Shown here: positions 27,001 to 38,499 of the stretch, piece after piece | Layout: every line of letters begins with the position of its first letter | How positions within the stretch are numbered: the stretch's first letter is position 1 | Assembly (NCBI GenBank): GCA_027574665.1 | Contig: CM050654.1 | Coordinates: 29,469,722 to 29,533,721 of the forward strand | DNA: 64,000 nt | Origin: Rhynochetos jubatus | Taxonomy: Eukaryota > Chordata > Aves > Eurypygiformes > Rhynochetidae | Direction of reading: 5' to 3' | Made by a program: the position numbers and the translations under genes | Notes under the pieces: model-generated | Told to the model about the DNA's origin: nothing | Database searches by the model: none | What the model saw: the letters and a program-made list of their open reading frames with translations, nothing else

Positions 27001-27954
27001 CCATGCATGCATATACCAAAACTGAATTGATTTCAGGGGAAAATCTCCTGATGTCGTAATCTCTTGCTAGGTTACCTTATAAATCAGCATCTCTTACAAC
27101 TACAGAAGTCTGAATTCTGTGCTATGTTGGTAGCATTGATTTTTAAAAAGGAGTTGGAGTCTTTTTCTTCCTTACCATCCCTGAAAATATTCACACTTTG
27201 AGGCCAATTATGGGACGTGCTTGCCAGAGTCAGCTACCTGCAAATGTTCTTAGCAGATTTTGACAGAGAATACTAAACACAGAATGGCAAACTTGATCTT
27301 TTGACTATTGAAAAACAGTTGAGAAAATTAAAATCTCTGGAAAAGAGTTTGGGTTAAATGGAATCGACATTTGGGGATGTGGTTTGGTTAGTTGATTGGT
27401 TTGTTTTGGTCAGGGAAAACAGTTTAACTGAGGTGCATTTTATTTGCTTTACAAACATAGTCTATGGTACTTGAATATATTTCTTATTATCTAATTTATG
27501 GTGGATTATTCTAACAGTTACACATTTTTAATGTGGCACTTTCAGGAGTATGAAGCTTAGAATTGGAACAGAGGATTATGAATTCATTCTGAAAACAGAT
27601 AAAAGTTTGAATAATGTCTTTCATAAATAAATGCAAGTTCACAAAGCCAAATGTGTCAAAAAACAAACCAGTGTGAAATGTGTTCACTGAAATCCTAATC
27701 CCAAATACTGCAGGGAAATGTTTTAGGGCACTCGGTTTGTTTGGTGGTGGCCGCAGATGCTGGAGCCATCCATCTGTATGAGAAGCCACCCTGCTGCACC
27801 TCCAGAGTTGCCTGCCACGACAGCTGAGTTGCAGCTTTCCCGACCAAGAAGAGGGGCTGGCTTCCTGCCAGGGATGTGCTCATCAGTGCTGAACTGATGG
27901 ATGTTTTCTTTCCAGCTTTGCTGCTAGACCGCTGCTGATTTTTGAAACAGTCGA

Positions 27955-28130
27955 TGCTTTGCCTTCTGCCTCAGTTTCTCTGACTCTAATATGGGGATAA
28001 TAAAATTAATCTCCCTAATTGCTAATTTCCTGCTTATTTGCCTTGAAATCTTTAGGCTATAAGCACTGTTAGAGGTCAGGGCTGTTATTTCTGCACTGAA
28101 TACATGAGGGCAACCCTTTGCTCTGTATCG
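27955..28130 (+). mobile_element. CORE-SINE-like SINE, core and 3' part
   Basis: TGCCTCAGTTTCTCTGACTC followed by ATATGGGGATAATAAAATTA is the conserved core ('gcctcagtttccccatctgtaaaatggggataat'). Downstream, TTAGGCTATAAGCACTG and GAGGTCAGGGCTGTTATTTC match the tail of the sauropsid form ('agattgtaagctctttggggcagggactgtc'). The tRNA-related head is not evident. Confidence 0.7.
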
Positions 28131-28527
28131 TGTTATTCACTGGTTCACCATCTATAACAGGCATACAGCCACCCAACCTAACTTTTATGTTTCTGATATA
28201 AAGAATCTAGAGTTGACCCAGAGTATTTATTATTAGATGTTTTTAGCAGCAATAGCATCTCAATTTGGGAGAGTTGGAAAATTATGGATTTTTTGCAACA
28301 CATTTAAAACATTTGAAATTGTGATAGCTTGGCTAGTAATTAATTTAATTTTTAGTTTGTTTTGTTTAACTTCTGAAACACAAGCAGCTGTCTAATCTGA
28401 ATCATATGCCTAAGCACCTTACCCAATAAAAGGCTAAGCATTTATTTTAATGATTTCCTGAAATGTAGGCTCCAATTTTTCCATAAGATCTACATGTGAC
28501 CTCATTATTTTTACAAGATAGAGATTC

Positions 28528-28547
28528 TTTGTTTGTTTGTTTGTTTT
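28528..28547. repeat. (TTTG)n microsatellite
   Basis: The run TTTGTTTGTTTGTTTGTTTT contains four to five tetranucleotide units. Confidence 0.85.
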
Positions 28548-28589
28548 AATTCATGTATCTAAAACTCTGTTTTAAAGTGCATCCCGCTT

Positions 28590-29050
28590 AACAGAGGGAA
28601 TTCAAATATTTCCCTCTCTCTCTTGCAAAGTGAGTTTGCTGCAGCGTCTGCCATAAATGAAATTACAAGCTTGACTGTAAACCACAGAGCAACTAATTCA
28701 GTTCAATACTAAAATTAGCCAGAGGTATCTTGGACTGTATGGCCAAATAAAAGCTGGGCTCAAAGAAATCCCAGTCCTCCTAATTTCAGGACTTTGATAG
28801 GGTCTTTGCTCTCGAAGACTCAAATAAATAAATAAACGAGGCCAAGGAATTCATTTGAAATATTAATTAAAATGCAAATTAAATCCAGATTGCATGGGCT
28901 TTAAAAAGTGCTCTCTGAAGTTTTCATGAATATAAAGCATGTGACAAGCTACTGTTTTAAATGATCTGCATAAACATACATTGTTGAAAAACTGCTTGAC
29001 TTGAAAATAACCTTACCAACACCGTGAACTGCAAATAATGAGAGAGAATC
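28590..29050. promoter_or_regulatory. Candidate POU/homeodomain regulatory element
   Basis: A compact stretch, TATTAATTAAAATGCAAATT (28861-28880), joins a TAATTA core (28864-28869) to a perfect octamer ATGCAAAT (28872-28879), three bases apart. It sits in about 450 bp of non-repetitive AT-rich sequence that ends sharply at a GC-rich segment. Paired POU and homeodomain sites are typical of developmental enhancers. Function is inferred only. Confidence 0.35.
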
Positions 29051-29089
29051 TTCAGCAGTGACAGCTTTCATTACTGGCAACACTGTCTG

Positions 29090-29380
29090 TCAGGCTTTGC
29101 ACCATGGCGGGAGGGATGGCAATTCGACGTGCACATGTATCCCCTGACCCACCACCACTCCTGCCCATCTGTGGAGGTGGCTGGTTGCCGGCTGGCAAGG
29201 TGGCCCGCCAGCTCCTGCAGGATGAGGCATGCTGAGGGGAGCCAGCTCCGCCAGAGCTGGCAGTGCATAACCTCTGCCGGCCAGGGCAGCAGGAAAATCC
29301 ACCTCTCTGGCACCATGCCGGGGCATTTACAGTCAGGCCAGCCGTGCTCTGGCATCCCAGGCTTCTGCCGGTCTGGAGTA
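29090..29380. other. Small GC-rich segment in AT-rich surroundings
   Basis: Base composition rises sharply to roughly 60% GC, with about ten CpGs, directly after the AT-rich block at 28590-29050. It contains an 8-bp hairpin (GCCAGCTC at 29241-29248, loop CGCCA, GAGCTGGC at 29254-29261). Overlapping open frames on both strands (29071-29355 minus, 29129-29473 plus) reflect the GC content; neither resembles a known protein. CpG density is below a typical CpG island. It could be a small unmethylated element or a decayed insertion. Confidence 0.6.
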
Positions 29381-31154
29381 ATTGAACACAGAAAATACCT
29401 AATTCTTTCCTTTGTCAGTGCAAAGATGTTCTGTGTGAGGCACTCCCCTTCTGAGTTAGCCAGTCTTGCCTAAAACGCATCCTGGCATTAACAAGTGCCG
29501 CCTTCTACTGAAGTTCTCTTTGCCCCCCACTTTAGTGCTGCAGATGAACTGCTGTAAGAGAAGAGAAAGACAAATTAAATAAGGGCACCACCTTAAACCG
29601 AGACTAACCTAGGCATCTGGAAATCTCTTTCTAACATTATCTTAATGTAAAATGATTCTGTCAACAGATTACATTCTCTTTGTCTAATTTGCCATTAAGT
29701 TCTCCCCACTACCAAAAGCAAGCCCTCTGCTGACTGGGAAAGATCTATTTTACTTCTGACCAACAGGCTTTTCATAGTTTGACTGTGCAACTGATTCTGA
29801 CACTGCCAAACAATATAATCCTGCTAACCTGCCCTGGGAACAGGCTGTGGGATGGCCAGGACTCTGCTGAAATGGGCTGCAGCCAAGTCACACCACTGAG
29901 CAACACAATCTCGAAGCGCTTTATGAGGAAGATAAATGATGTTCAGGATACATTATAAAGAAAGAATCTAAGTACCTCACCACAGTCTTGGGAACACCAG
30001 ACTGTCTGGAAAGAAGCTTGCACAGCAAGAGCATCATCAAAGGGTCCATAAGGGAGAGGAAGAATCTTTCTTAAGAGCTTCAGTGAAGCCATAGTACATA
30101 ATGCATAGGGCCACATGCTGAATGACAGAGCTTATAAGAAATATCAAACATCTGCATGTCCTCTGAGCCTCATCTGTCCTTCTTGCCAGTCAGGCAGGTG
30201 CTCAGGGAAACAGAACGTGACTATGGACAAGAAGAGCCTATCAAAATGCAAGAGCACCAGGAGTGAAGGTTAAAAGGCTGCCTTGCTCTGGCATTTCCTA
30301 ATTTCTAAATGTAGGACTTTGTAAGGAAAAAAAATTTAATGTCATTTTGAGGTGTGGCAATTAATATATGAAGTTTATACTGCTAGGAAGAGCTTCTAGG
30401 AACACAAGTGCAGTACAATTTAGTTTCTGTACCTGGAAGAGTCCATCTCCCTGCATTCTGTCAGCCATTGAAATCATAAATGTCCTTGGTCATATCTTCA
30501 TGGCACTACCAAGTACTGAAGGATTTCCAAACTTTCAGTGAGTGATCCAGGACATTTTCATGGTACAGTGCAGTGACATACAGAAACACTTCCAGATGTC
30601 TAAAAATACAACCTAGCTGTAAGGGCACCAAGACTAATTAATGGTGTTGAAAGACCTGGCTCAGTGGACAACATCATCTAGATGTGATGTCCTTGCCTTT
30701 AATTTCTGAGCAGACTTGGTTAAAACAAAGTCAGGTATTTTGGCACAGAAGTGCCCTTTGTTTTCAGAGCTATCATCCTTTAAACTACTTTTTTCACTTA
30801 ATTGAAAATAAAATTTCCCCGGAGTGCTGGAGTCTGCTCTTAATGCATGTGCGTAGCTCTAATTAATGTTAATTATTTGCATTCACCAAGGGGAGAAACA
30901 TATTACTTCAGGTGCCTACTTGGAATATGTTACTTTAGCCCTTCATATGACTCCAAGTGGTACACTCAATGGGAAAGATGCAGCTGCCTTGAAAACCAAG
31001 TGTCTAGTGCCTGAGGATAATCCAGATCAGGTGTAGGACAGGATGTACTACACTGCAAATAACACAATCAGGCTTCCTGCACCACACAAAGTCTGATTCA
31101 CAGAGCTTGCCAAACACAGCAGCGCAGAGATCACTGCTAGTTCGTTTTCCCTCT
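29381..31154. other. No gene seen
   Basis: The only item called here is the candidate element at 30760-30900. No ORF longer than about 60 codons other than the tail of the 29129-29473 frame is present. Confidence 0.55.
30760..30900. promoter_or_regulatory. Candidate regulatory element with octamer and TAATTA pair
   Basis: Two TAATTA cores (30860-30865 and 30870-30875) run directly into a perfect octamer ATTTGCAT at 30875-30882; the final A of the second core is shared. The surrounding sequence is non-repetitive. The tight packing resembles composite homeodomain/POU sites, but no conservation data are available. Confidence 0.3.
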
Positions 31155-31260
31155 GCACATTTGGGCAGGGGACTCATTTCATCAGATGCTTGTATGGTGC
31201 CTAGCCAAATGGGCCTTGAGCCTCAGCTCCACACAGGCTCAGCACAAATTATAAACAAGC
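31155..31260 (+). mobile_element. CORE-SINE-like 3' tail
   Basis: CATTTGGGCAGGGGACTCAT, then GCTTGTATGGTGCCTAGCC and AAATGGGCCTTGAGCCTCAG, follow the tail of an old sauropsid SINE ('tttggggcagggactgtc...tgtacagtgcctagcacaatggggccctgagcc'). It ends near AAATTATAAACAAG, an A/T-rich terminus as expected. Confidence 0.55.
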
Positions 31261-31274
31261 ACTGACCTGGCTGG

Positions 31275-31370
31275 GACAACACAAAGAGTCAGTGCTAGAT
31301 CCAGAAACAAACCCCAGATCTCTGGAGATCTAAGCTCAAGTTTTATACAGTGAGCTACACTTCATTTTGT
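31275..31370 (-). mobile_element. MIR-like SINE head, reverse orientation
   Basis: The plus strand reads AACACAAAGAGTCAGTGCTA, GATCCAGAAACAAACCCCAG, ATCTCTGGAGATCTAAGCTC and TACAGTGAGCTACAC. This is the reverse complement of a MIR tRNA-related head ('...gtcagtggcagagccaggaatagaacccaggtctcctgactcc...ctctatccactaggctac'). It lies head-on against the plus-strand SINE tail at 31155-31260, so two insertions are nested or adjacent. Confidence 0.62.
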
Positions 31371-33059
31371 GGCAGGGATGAAATCTCTGAAGGTTGTTCC
31401 TTTCAGAGTACCACTGAAATAATAAAGCTGGACCGATTTATCCCACTTGAGGAATCTGGTCCATATTCTTTCATTGTAAATAAACTGCAAAGCTTGGACA
31501 TCTTCCATGCTCTTCCCCACACATGCAAGTTCATCCAAATTCATCAACCTCGCCAGTGTCTTTCTAGATGGTTACCCTTTAACTAGGGCTTTATTGGATA
31601 ACTGTAACTCAATTTGCTGCAGCTGTGTGACCCTGATTCACTTTTGGAGCAGAGCAAGCTGTGGAAGGAAGAGCCAAGTGGGAGCCCACCTGCCAGGCAG
31701 CCAGTGCAGTTAGAAAGGACCAGTCTGAATGTGCAAAATCTGGCAGGTGGCAAAGACGTGCTGTTTATTTTTCCTAATGACAAAATTAGCACATTGGTAA
31801 TAATCAAACAGAGCTGTGTGCAGTGGGGGTTTATTTAATTAACAAATGTCCTTTTGCAGGTATGAACAGGACACAGGCACTGTGCTCATCCATGCAAGCT
31901 GTTACTCAGGTCCCTGGAAAGCTCATATGCAAACTGCCTTCGGCTTCCTTTGTCTGGGTTTGTTCTGGAAAGGAGGTGGTTTATGCCTGCCTTCTTTAAT
32001 CACGTATTATCTTTCTGCAGAATGCTATATCCTTGCTCACATCCAAGAACACAGATCACATCTAATAGAACAGATTACTTTGAAAGGTGCAATGGAAAAG
32101 GCTGTTTTCCAATATGCACCCACAAAGTAAAGAGTTGGGAATGCCTCCTCCTGCTTGTTCTAACTATAGTACATCTTCATATGTCACAACTGCCTGATTG
32201 GAACTGGCTTTTTCTTAAGTTACCTGTGGTTTTAATATTTAATAGATAGAAACATCCTATTCCTTGACTACCATTATGAAATACATCAGCTTCACAGGCA
32301 CAAGCATGATTTTTGCTAGGATCCAGCTCTAGGGACCCTACAAGTTTATAATAGACCCTTTCTAGCTTGGGTACAGTCAAGATAGGCTTTTGGAAGTCTC
32401 TGCTTCAGCTAATACTGATAGCTGAATTATCCACCCACATGTGGTTCTGATTTATCAAGCAATTCTATCACAAGACAAAGTTATCTGTATTCCAGTCATC
32501 CAACACTTTCCAATCATTGAGGGCCAAATCCTGACAACATTTACTAGATTTTTGCAGAATTACTCCTGCTGTGTTACCCCTTCCTTTCTGTGACTTTTCT
32601 AAAGATTCAGTGGAGAGTCCCAAGACTGAAGTAGCTTTTCTGGTGTAGATTACACCAGTAAACATTGCACAGAACAGATATCAAAACATCATGTGTAACG
32701 CCAATAGTGGTGATACAACTGTTCTTTTGTGGTTTTGTATTAGGCATCAAAGGAGTTGGTACACTTGCTCAGAGAGTAGCAAAGTAATAAAATCGTTCTT
32801 TGCTGTCTTTGGAAGTGAAGGAAATGTTGCTGAGGCTGGAGACAGCTGTTTTTATTTTGTGGGATTTTTAAAAAAACCTGCAATGGGTAGTATGTCCGTT
32901 ATCAGCCATCAAGCTTGGGGCAAAGGATTAGGGAAGGAGAAGGAAAGAAGAGAGGTCCAGAACTGTGTATGTATCCGATTTTGTTGTTCCACTTGTTGTC
33001 GAAGAGGCTCTGTAATAAAAGCCTGAAATTACACATGCACACGTACACTTGTATAACTT

Positions 33060-33330
33060 TTAATGCAAAGCACTGAAAATAGTAAATGCTCCTAGAGATG
33101 GATATCATGGGCTTTGTTTAAGGCATAATCTCTATTGCTTTTGAGTTTATGGAGCAAAAAGAGCTGTTGAAATTGAGTGAAAGCTGCAGCTAGAGTCTTT
33201 AATCAATCTCCAAAGCTGTTTATTGTGAGTATATTATAAAGCAATAGAGATTAATGTTGGTTTCTATAAATCACAGCAAAAAGCATCTTCTCTTTCACTG
33301 TCAGAGGTGTAAATAACTTCCTTCTTTTTT
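33060..33330. promoter_or_regulatory. Candidate element around a 16-bp inverted repeat
   Basis: This non-repetitive AT-rich stretch contains TAATCTCTATTGCTTT at 33126-33141 and its exact reverse complement at 33238-33253. It could hold two copies of one binding site in opposite orientation, or form a large stem-loop. No transposon signature surrounds it. Confidence 0.3.
33126..33253. repeat. Perfect 16-bp inverted repeat with 96-bp spacer
   Basis: The left arm (33126-33141) reads TAATCTCTATTGCTTT and the right arm (33238-33253) reads AAAGCAATAGAGATTA, with no mismatch. Bases flanking both arms do not extend the pairing. The arms are not simple sequence, so they are unlikely to pair by composition alone. 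Confidence 0.85.
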
Positions 33331-33703
33331 CTCAGATTTTACTGTAACATGCTGGCTACAGAGGTCCTTCAGGGGAAAAGAGCACAAGCACAGTGTCATA
33401 TGCTCTTAAACAAGTAAACTTAAAATAACCTGAATATTTATTTACAGAACTGGAAACTGCTGGAAGTTTTAGGCACCTAATTTTTACTGAGATGCTTTGA
33501 AAATCTGAATCCATCTAAGAAGAGAACCACCAGTGAACTACAGCTACCACCGGGTGGAGGAACCAGGTACATAGCAGGCAGCCAATTATCTTTCCAGTGT
33601 ATATCCCACAGGTTCCAGACAGTGAAACTGATACACATATCACCATTTCAGTTCCTTGTGAAAGTAGTGGTTTGGCATCTCTTATGACTACTTGCCTTTT
33701 TTT

Positions 33704-33730
33704 GGGGGGGGCAGGGGGGGTTGGGGTGGG
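33704..33730 (+). repeat. G-rich tract with canonical G-quadruplex pattern
   Basis: Runs of 8, 7, 4 and 3 guanines are separated by CA, TT and T. This fits the four-run, loop 1-7 definition of a potential G-quadruplex on the plus strand. It is preceded by a run of seven or more thymines. No promoter or gene is recognisable nearby. Confidence 0.85.
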
Positions 33731-35824
33731 TGGATAGGAAGGGAAACAATAAAGTATGTGAGTGACAAGAGAAATTATAATAGATTCAGGGTCATATTCA
33801 AAATTACCAGTATTCATGTGGCTCAAATCCTATTTTACATTTGTTTACAGCCTTCAACTCTAAGAAATGGGTTTAAAGCAGAGTCGACAGAAAGCCATTG
33901 GACACCTTCTGTAGCAAATCTAAGATGCCAAAGAGGAAATACTAAGCAACATGGAAAATTATTGTCATATAACAGTGTCAACATAACATCCATGCTCTTC
34001 TAATGCTCCTATCAGTCCTGTTCTGTCATTAACTGTTGGTCAAACACCTCTGTCAATGCCTATGAGAAAACTGCAATAGCTGCTCTTTTTCCTGTACTTC
34101 ATCTTATGCAGCTCTGCAAACTGCAGAAAGACCTCCAGAGAGAGATCCTGCCTTTGTAATTAGGTGGCCAAGCCTTCACATACCAACCATGGAGAGATGG
34201 TCCCTCCTCCAGGAGGAAAGTTGCAGTGTCTAAGCTAGACTGCTCCTCTGAATAACTCTCTGAAGAAAACTTTCTCTATAGTGATTGTACAGGAAGCTCA
34301 GGAAAACTAGCCTCTTGGACTAAAATACAGTTTCAGGACAACTTAAAACCATGGGTCCTACACTAAACTGCAAAGCAATGATAAAGTGTTAGACTATTCA
34401 GACTGGACTCAGAGATTTTTTCTTACTGACTTTTGATAAAAACTTTCAAGGAAAGAATATTTTCATTCCAAAAGCATTTAATAAATGCTAAGCTACTAGC
34501 TCCATTTTAGTTAATTAAACTTAAGGAACATGGAAGTGGATAAAAGTTCATTAAATAGGTGCAGACTGACAGTGAATTGGAATACTAATTGAGCTTTTAT
34601 GTGCAACAAAAGAGATACAAATGGAAATGCACTGTTATTCTAGTGAATGCCTCACATAAAAGGCCCCAGTGGAGCAGAGAATGCATGAAGGAAATTGGAT
34701 TGTAAAATCTCCAAGATAAAGATCAGTTCTATGAAACATGATGCCCCATTGCTTGCTTTTCTATTTTGAGAATATTCTTTTAATAATGCCAACAAATGAT
34801 GCAGTGACTGCTGTAGGTGCGTTTGAAAGGTTCCCAGTCAGGTTCGGAAATGAGGCAGTTAGATTCAGAGCTTGCAAAACAGAAGGGGATGTGATGGGAC
34901 ATTCATTTATTTAATGGTATGTTTGAGTATCACTGACTTAAACAGCATGAAAACCTTAGATTAGAAAGAGCCACATATTCCGATTTTGTTCTTAAACTTG
35001 TGAAGTGTAGTGGTTGTTCGGTTTGAAAAAACTTTCCCCAATTCAATTTGTAGCATAACCCTGAAATGCATGTGAACTATTCGATCTCAGAGGAGAAGAA
35101 ATGGGGCTGGGCTGAAATGAATATACAAAGAGCTGTTTCTGAAGGATGGAGGACAGAACTGAACCATCTGCTTCTCCCTGATTTTCCCCCTCCAGTACTG
35201 GTAACTGACCATGTGTTGAAGGAGATGCCTTGCATCTCCAAACCAGCTTCTGAGATGTTCCTTGGGACTGCAGCTGACTTTTCACTAGCAGTGGTACTAA
35301 CACACCTTTCTTGAAAGGCCAAGAACTAAGTGTGGGTACAAAATTTCCTAAATAATTTGAAAACCAGCTTGCCTACAAGCATTGACAATGAGTGAAGAAA
35401 ATTATGGCATGGCTAACAATCTACACAGAGAAAGGCTGAATTTGGGGGAATTTTTATCTACCTGAAGCAAATGTTCATTGTAGGGCAAATAATCACTTTA
35501 AAATGTAATTTATTTTAGGTATGTGTTGAGCCTGAGCTGTTCATTTATTAACCTTCATATAGAATTCTCCAAATATTGTTATGTGGTCATATCAGATGCA
35601 ATTTGATCTGCTCCCAGAGTTCACAACAAGATATTGAATCTGGACTTAAGTCCTCTGTGTCCAGACAGTACTGTCTCTATGCATGTAAATTACCATTAAA
35701 AAGTCCATCGATCTGTTTGAATTTTTCAGCTATTTTATAAGATAACTTTGGCTGTACAGAGCCATTTCCAGACAGCCTAATTCCATCTACAGTCCTGTGT
35801 CTTCAGTGGTGTCTAGTCAGGAAG

Positions 35825-36020
35825 AACTATGAGGTTAAGGGACTCTGGTGAGATTTCAAACATTAGGAAAATGTTTATAAACATAGGAATTGTACTGCCC
35901 TGGAGTGGAATCCCCAGGGAACTCCATAGGTATAGGTCCAGGTCCTGGCTTTGGGTGCTGGAGGAACTAGATGACCTTTGAGGTACCATCCAGCCATCTG
36001 CGTTTATCATTATACAGTCA
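35825..36020 (+). mobile_element. CR1 LINE 3'-end fragment
   Basis: The sequence follows the order of a CR1 3' end: ATTAGGAAAATGTTTATAAAC, then a TGCCCTGGAGTGGAATCCCC segment, then GGTCCAGGTCCTGG. It finishes with GGAGGAACTAGATGACCTTTGAGG, corresponding to the family's 'GGACTAGATGACCTTTGGAGGTCCCTTCCAACC' ending. CR1 is the dominant LINE of birds and copies are usually 5'-truncated, as here. The terminal short tandem repeat of young CR1 copies is not clean, so this copy is old. Confidence 0.7.
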
Positions 36021-37824
36021 CAGTGTGTTCTGCCAAAATGGCTTCAGGATATCTCACAATATAGACAGAATTAAATTCAGATGTAAACATGAATCTTGTC
36101 AAGTCAAATTTAAAGATCATGTAGATTTGGTATTCCTATTATAAAAAGATAATAGACCTAAAAATGTTATGTGTAATTATTTAGGAGGTTTTATAGATAT
36201 TCCTTTGCCTTTCATGTCTTATAGGAAGAGCCATCAAAAAATCAATTGTTGATCCAAAGGTTCAAAAATGAATAATGCCTCTTTTGGGGAGAATGTTCCA
36301 GCTGTACACCAATGCGGTATAAGTGGAGGGAGACTGCCATGATCTGAGACAGGGCAAGACACATGAGATCAAATCTGCCACGTGTGAACTGAAAACCTGA
36401 CCCAGGTTGTGCACTGACCCATGAGTTTCCCACAGAAACCAAGATTGCGCCAGTCTTCAAACTGTGCTAGTCACAGATAATGGGCTCAAACGCAATACAA
36501 ACAAAATGCAGATATTTTCAGGTCTCAACAATTTCTATTGTTTATCTACGAAGATAAACTCATGTGTTTAGGTTTTGGATGGTCTTAATTCAGTTTAGTG
36601 CAGTGCCTTGATCTTTCTGTCTATTGTAGGTAGTGATACTCATCTGAGTAAAATTAATTTTACCTGTAACAACAACCTACACAAAGGAGAAAGGGGAGAA
36701 AGAGTACCCCCTGGCACTGTTAATTTCCACTATTTGGAAGCCAACTACTATCAACACAGACCCAGTTGAGCTGTGAAGGTTATTTGATTTCTTCATGTTC
36801 TGCTGATGGTTTACCATCTGTTGTCCTGATGACAATGCTAAATGGAGTATTCACACTACTAAAATGCCCCCTGGTAGCACAACTCTCCCCGTAGGTTTCT
36901 CCAGCATTACTTTTTCCTTCTAAATCCCCTTTCTCACACTATCTCTAAGGTTCTTCCATTTACCTTGATAATCCTGATCTCTTTTTAATTGTATTTATTT
37001 TCAACTCACCAGCAGTCATATAACCTCTGGCTGCGATCTTATCAGCTCCCTGGGGAAAGTATTCCTGCATCTGCCTATTGAAGTGTTTCTTCCCCCTTTC
37101 TCCAAAGCAGCCAGTCTCCGTTAGAGACAGGACACAGGATTAGGTGGACCACCGCTTTGATCCAGCAAGCAATTCCCTCTTGAAGCAATTGAAGTTGGCT
37201 TTGGGCAGTGATTAAATGAGGCACTGCTAGAGAAAATCCAAGGTGTTTCAGGAAGCCTTATTTGATACAGAATGGTTTTCTTTCTGAATCAGCAATGCTC
37301 AAGCAAATTCACATTACTTTGCTGCTTCAAAAGCTATGCAAGTGTAAAAGGAGCAGAAAGGCTCTCATACACCTGCCAATAACAGACATGCTGTTTCGGT
37401 GTATTGTTGTGCCCAAGACCAAACTTACAGTGTGCTTAGGGCTTAATACCCTAAATGTGGCATGTTGCCACATAGCATGATGTTGTCTTTGCTGCTATCA
37501 CACTTTCTCCCTGGGTTATGTGTTGTTTTCCACAGCTGTTTCTAATGGAAGCTTTTTCATCACTTCAGATCATTCGAGGACTCTTTGTTCTCTACCACAC
37601 ACACCTAGGGCTCTGGAGTAGAAAGTGTCTCCATTTCCGTGTCCCTCACATAACACTGCTTGTAGAGTCACTTCCCTTTGCATTCGCAGTGTGGTTTGCA
37701 CAGCTCCATCCTGTGTCTTGCCTGTGGTCCCCACTTTTCCAGTCACTCAGGCTTAGCTGAGCTTCGTGCAAGTCTCTGCCTTGCTAGTCCAAAGGGGTTT
37801 GAGGGAGATCCCTAAAAGCATACC

Positions 37825-37836
37825 TTTTTTTTTTTT
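37825..37836. repeat. Poly-T run
   Basis: Twelve T followed by GTGGAAAAA. A similar T11-GTGGAAAAA arrangement occurs at 23051-23061. No surrounding similarity was noticed, so the resemblance is probably chance. Confidence 0.75.
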
Positions 37837-38499
37837 GTGGAAAAACCATGCAAGAACAACGGTGCCCAAGAAAAGGACAGAATAAATTATTGAAAGTTCC
37901 AGCTATCAGCCCAAGAGTTTTAGCTTATAAATAAAGTCTCTTACTGGCTTCAACGGGTAAGGATCAAGTTGCTAAAGTGCATAAATGGTTACACACTGAA
38001 ATCAAGTAAAACAATCCTTTATTTTTGTTGAGGTAATAGCAAGGCAAAAAGAAGGGGAAAAAAAGGAGAGTAATTTCAGGAGATATTCCTTTATAGGAAC
38101 TGAATGTAGAGAATGAGAGGGTTGATATGAGTAATTATCTTATGTTTCATCCAGATCAGCAACACGGTGGGTTGTTTCTCTTCACTTACAAGTCCTTTGC
38201 CCTGAGTTTCCAGGGAAGCTCTGTAAACAACATTATATAGTCCCATCCTGAGATGGGCTCTGCACGGAGAGCTGCCCACATCACGTGTTTTTAGGAGGTA
38301 TGGGGTCTTCTGGAACTGCTGCAGACAACAATGCCTGGATTGAGGCCTAAAATGTCAGAAAGACTTGCAGTTAAAAATTATTTTTCAGGATTTTTTTCCC
38401 CATCAGAGAAATGCAACTGCTGAAATGAGCTACGCTAATCTCCCAGCTCATCTTTTGGCCCTTCTTTTAACCGTGTGGTGACAGTGTCTGCTGAGGATT

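Larger units (their letters stand above)
31371..35824. other. No gene seen
   Basis: Frames of up to 111 codons (32691-33026, plus) are unrecognisable. The inverted repeat at 33126-33253 and the G tract at 33704-33730 are listed separately. Confidence 0.55.

Noticed and set aside
29071..29473. Overlapping 94- and 114-codon ORFs on opposite strands
   Set aside because: Both arise from the low stop-codon density of the GC-rich segment and neither looks like a protein family.
31846..32130. Open frame of 94 codons next to a TTTTGCAG acceptor-like sequence
   Set aside because: No domain, no matching donor and no codon bias; an overlapping 99-codon frame in another register is equally open.
23051..37836. 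Similar T-run plus GTGGAAAAA at 23051 and 37825
   Set aside because: The similarity does not extend beyond the low-complexity run, so it is not evidence for a repeat family.
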